DNA of 64,000 bases from Kalmusia sp. IMI 367209 (Eukaryota > Ascomycota > Dothideomycetes > Pleosporales > Didymosphaeriaceae): NCBI GenBank assembly GCA_027946365.1, contig JAPEUQ010000007.1:992001-1056000 (forward strand). The letters are read 5' to 3'. Shown here one piece after another: positions 60,498 to 64,000 of this stretch. The translations under genes were made by a program, and so were the position numbers. The notes below the pieces were generated by a model. The model was not told the origin of the DNA, did not search any database, and saw only the letters and a program-made list of their open reading frames with translations. Numbering within the stretch: the stretch's first letter is position 1; each line of letters opens with the position of its first letter.

Positions 60498-61477
60498 ATG
60501 TACTCACAGGCTGTGCTCCTCACGTCTCTGGTCGGCCTCGCTGCCGCAGCTACGACCAACACGAACTTGCAGACTGCTTTCCCGGCATCAAGCGGTACGA
60601 CGAATTTGGCTGCTGCTCGCACGCTCGCTGCCGGGGAGGTCCTCGATGGCGGCATGAAGCAATGGGATCGTAGCCGTACGTTCTCCCCTGTTTCGTCCCT
60701 CTCATTCTCGGCGCTAACTCTTCACCAGCGTCCACCTGCAACGACCAAGCCGAAGGCGGTGATGCTGACGCAGTTTTCGTCCTCAAGGATGGAGCCACCC
60801 TTTCCAACGTGATCATTGGTCCTAACAACGGAGAGGGTGTACACTGTCTCGGCACCTGCACTCTCAACAACGTATGGTGGACCGACGTATGCGGTTCGTG
60901 AAGGCCCTACCTTGACTCTGAATATCATCTGACCTTGAATCCTTCAGAGGACGCTGCGACTTTCAAGCAATCTTCCGGCACTTCCTATGTCAACGGTGGA
61001 GGAGCCCGCAAGGCCGATGACAAAGTGCTCCAGCATAACGGTGCAGGGACAGTTGCAGTAAAGAACTTCTGGGCCCAGGACGTCGGAAAGGTTTACCGCT
61101 CGTGCGGAAACTGTGGAACGCAGTACGCCAGGAAGAGCACATTCGATAACATCCACGTGAGCGGTGCGAGCGTAGTTGCAGGTGTCAACGGCAACCTTGG
61201 AGGTAAAAATTGTTCGATGAGCTGCATTTAGAGGAAAGTGCTGATGTTGCGACCAGACACCACAACGATCAAGAACTCTTGCTTGCTTGATGGAACTAGC
61301 AAGATCTGCTGGCTTTACAAGGGCGTTACGTCAGGTAAGTTTTTTCGGGCGGCTTGAAAACGCCCGGTTATTATCTTATACGGTGGCTCACAAAATCTAG
61401 GTGAACCATCGAAGACTGCTTCCGCCCCTGACGGCAAGGTCTGCGCGACAAGCACGATCAAGACTAGCGGATGCTGA
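60498..61477 (+). CDS. Pectate lyase, polysaccharide lyase family 3
   Basis: Secreted enzyme cleaving de-esterified pectin by beta-elimination (Ca-dependent). Exons are 60498-60675, 60729-60893, 60948-61202, 61257-61334 and 61401-61477, giving 250 aa, the usual PL3 size. Signal peptide at residues 1-18 ([11 protein letters not shown]). Family signatures: [77 protein letters not shown], and the end [10 protein letters not shown]. Cysteines are paired as expected for an extracellular protein. The donor at 60894 is the non-standard GTTCGT, which keeps the conserved VCEDAATF motif intact and so validates this donor type in this genome. PL3 enzymes are common in plant-associated fungi. Confidence 0.95.
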
Positions 61478-61811
61478 GTGCCGGTGTGACCGGCCTTAAG
61501 CAGGATGGAAGCTCGAACAGGATTGACCAAGTGTGGGCCAGTGGTACCTCCGTTTATCTGTGCATATTTACCTTGTATGAATTTGTTGTACGCCCAAAAT
61601 GTTGATGGTTGATGATTGACGATTGTCCGTTACACCACGTTCGCTAGAAATAAAATGTTGCGAACGCCACAGCTGTGGCTTCCACCTCAGCCACCTATGA
61701 CGTTGTGAGAACCAAAACCTTGTTGCTGCCGCGTCGCGTTCATCATGTAATTTACGAGAGCTTACAGTCACCTGCTGCTCTGTTCCCTCTTTCCAACACA
61801 CTTTGCAATCG
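61478..61811. other. Short intergenic region
   Basis: 3' flank of the pectate lyase gene and promoter of the uniporter gene; nothing else seen. Confidence 0.6.
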
Positions 61812-63498
61812 ATGTTGCACAAGGTCATCATGAAGCCACGGATACATTCCTTCTCTAACCTGACGCGTCTCTCGCGACCCCTTCCAACACCCATCATCGC
61901 CAGACCAGGCTCAATACTCCACTACCCTAACGTTGCAAGCCTTATAGGTGTACAATATCGAAGATTTACTCTCACAGCTCGCTCGAGACTTGAGGAGAAG
62001 AATCAGTACAACTACTCCAGCCCAAATGCGCGGCCAGCGAGAGACCTCGACCAGAATGTCACCAAGGAAGAGCAGGAAGACTACGATCGGAAGCTGAAGA
62101 ACGAGGTCAAGGAAAGGCAGATACGAGCGCCTTGGAATCGGGATGGCAGTGACACGCCGCCAGTGGCGCGTCAGAGGAACGCCGGCGCCATGACGAAGGG
62201 TAGCGTACCCCTGCTCGCATTCTAGTGTTGCAATTGCTGACAATTGAGAACAGGAAAGCTCTTAACAACACCTTCACGCATGCTTAAGCTCATCCTACCA
62301 TTGACGACTAAAGACATGAACAGCGACCGCAAAGACGTTGAGCCGCTCGCTCTCCTCGTACATCCACAGCAGCCTCTCTCTTACCTCGAACGCCTTGTAC
62401 AAGCCGAGCTTCCTTCACTGAAGGATGAAAATGGCCACGAGCGTATACCAAATGTGTACTTCCGTGCTGAAGACTCCATGCAAGACAGCATAGAACCCTC
62501 AAAGGCTGAGAAGACGCCCGAGAGTAAAGCTAGCGAGACGCTAGAAGAGCAAGAAGGGGAACAAGATTTTGAGAAGGTTGATGAGTTCAGATTCGATGGC
62601 AAAACAGAAAAGACTGGAAAATTGGCTGCGGCGGATAGGAAGACACCAGATGAGGCAGCCCAATTGCGAGGCGGGCATGGCCAGGGTGGAGTAGAATCAT
62701 ACTCGGGGCTTGGACATGAAGCACCAGCTTCTCGGAAAGGAGAGCGCAAGTTTGTGCGTTGGTCTAGCAGTACTGAGATAGGGGACTTCATCCGCGACGC
62801 CGCGCGAGGACAAGAGTTTGCGGTCGAGATTGAAGGTGCACCGAACGACATTCGTGTCGGTGTCCCTAGCTTCAACGATCGAACCTATTACCTACGGATG
62901 AGGCTAAGAAAGATATCAAAGAACATCGCAGGTATGGCGGAGGTGAAGAAGGAGTGTGATCACCTTGCGCACAAAGCGGCCCAGCGCGTGGCTATGGGCG
63001 GCTTCGGTATTCTCTGCGGATGGTGGTATCTCGTCTATCGCCTCACATTCGAGACTGACCTTGGCTGGGACGTCATGGAGCCAGTGACGGTATGCTACGC
63101 CACATATCTTTCTTTCTGCGTATCTAACTGATTGAAAATAGTACCTCGTCGGTCTCAGCACGCTCATTGGCGGTTACGTCTGGTTTCTCTACCACAATCG
63201 CGAAGTCTCCTACCGCTCCGCCATGAACTTCACCATCTCACGTCGACAGCAGAAACTCTACACCCAGCGCGGCTTCGACCTGCGTCAGTGGGAGACATTG
63301 ATTGAAGAAGGTAACGCGCTGCGCAAGGAGATCAAGGCTGTCGCAAATGAGTACGATGTCGAGTGGGATGAGGTACAGGACGAGCACCAGGACGAGAAGG
63401 TTGCTGAGGCGCTGCGGAAGGACCGTAAGAAGAAGAATCAGAAGGCGAAGGACGATGATGCAAAGGACGATAAGGAGGCAGGAAAGAGTGAGAACTGA
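61812..63498 (+). CDS. Mitochondrial calcium uniporter (MCU) pore protein
   Basis: Inner-membrane Ca2+ channel. Exons are 61812-62199, 62254-63089 and 63142-63498, giving 526 aa; an alternative start is the ATG at 61830. The N-terminus is Arg/Ser-rich (presequence). [17 protein letters not shown] at about 130-146 begins the matrix N-terminal domain. An acidic Glu/Lys insertion follows (residues about 205-250). A coiled coil precedes TM1 ([17 protein letters not shown], about 379-395). The selectivity motif is WDVMEPVTY at 401-409, with Asp402 and Glu405 forming the WDxxEP signature. TM2 is [18 protein letters not shown]. The C-terminal coiled coil ends in a highly charged Lys/Asp/Glu tail. 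The last intron falls directly after the pore motif, between Thr408 and Tyr409. Confidence 0.93.
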
Positions 63499-64000
63499 GG
63501 TCCGAATATTGTTAAGCGAGGCGTTTGGGTACATTGTTTTCCAAGGCATTTTAGATCGGTACACATCTTGGCATGGTGGCTCTATACCCCATAGCATTAG
63601 CATATGTCTGTTTGACTAGTATACATGACTTTTATTCAGCTGTTTCTCTAGGATTGAAGCTTCACATCAGCGGCTAAAGACACTGCTGCTATTCAATATA
63701 TGTGCAAAATTCCTACGCACGACAGAAATATCTTAAACTTCCCAGCCCTCGCTTAAGCGTCACCAAACATGCAACTCGCTCATATCATGCTCGTTCTGGC
63801 GCTCAAACATACTCCTCGTGAGAATGTACAGATATGTGCTCATTTTGGAGCATACAGGTACAGCATATAAAGACAGCACTCTCCAAACAGCGTTCTTGAA
63901 ACACCCTTCCACCAGAGCCATATGTTAATCCCCGACACGATGGTACCGATCGAGCATACTAAGCTACCACATTGTGCTTGTGCTTCAATTTTTAGTCATG
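63499..64000. other. 3' flank of MCU gene, no further gene
   Basis: No coding frame or repeat noted to the end of the window. Confidence 0.55.

Overview
The window comes from a filamentous ascomycete (Pezizomycotina). Evidence: most genes carry short introns (41-133 bp) with GTRNGT-type donors, YTRAC-type branch sites (for example TGCTAAC) and YAG acceptors. The gene set also fits: an AzgA-type purine permease, exo-beta-1,3-glucanase, PL3 pectate lyase, proteinase K-type subtilases, PAC1/LIS1 and a fungal mitochondrial calcium uniporter. A dothideomycete is my best guess, but that is an inference. I rebuilt the gene models by hand from splice signals and reading phase. Exon coordinates are in each entry. 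No rRNA, tRNA, CRISPR or intact transposon was seen.

Layout. 1-13 kb is a gene-poor stretch with secreted hydrolases: two S8 subtilases (2752-4106 and 9053-10644, both +) separated by about 4.9 kb with no convincing gene, then a GH5 exo-beta-1,3-glucanase (11411-12843, -). At 14.3-16.8 kb lies an ankyrin-type protein with an apparent frameshift. 17.7-22.8 kb holds a divergent pair of microtubule regulators, PAC1/LIS1 (-) and an XMAP215/Stu2-type TOG protein (+). 23-30.5 kb has an unknown protein whose frame is cut by one in-frame TAA, a DUF1992 (DNAJC28-like) protein and a Ser-rich unknown protein. 30.5-35.2 kb is sparse, with one small three-exon orphan gene. 35.2-43.9 kb holds the TFIIH subunit TFB1, the E1 subunit of 2-oxoglutarate dehydrogenase and fructose-1,6-bisphosphatase. 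45.5-53 kb holds a 1337-aa Pro-rich/helical unknown and poly(A)-binding protein. 54.2-58.1 kb holds RIB3 and an AzgA-like purine permease. 60.5-63.5 kb holds a PL3 pectate lyase and the mitochondrial calcium uniporter.

How the genes relate. Most are conserved housekeeping genes of central carbon metabolism, transcription and mRNA binding, cytoskeleton, riboflavin synthesis and mitochondrial function. They are interspersed with secreted enzymes that act on protein, beta-glucan and pectin, which suits a saprotroph or plant associate. No biosynthetic cluster or defence system is evident. The most unusual signals are a start codon apparently split by an intron in the second subtilase, a stop codon embedded in a perfect splice donor in the first, two apparently disrupted genes, the divergent PAC1/TOG pair, and an A-rich tract upstream of the poly(A)-binding protein gene.
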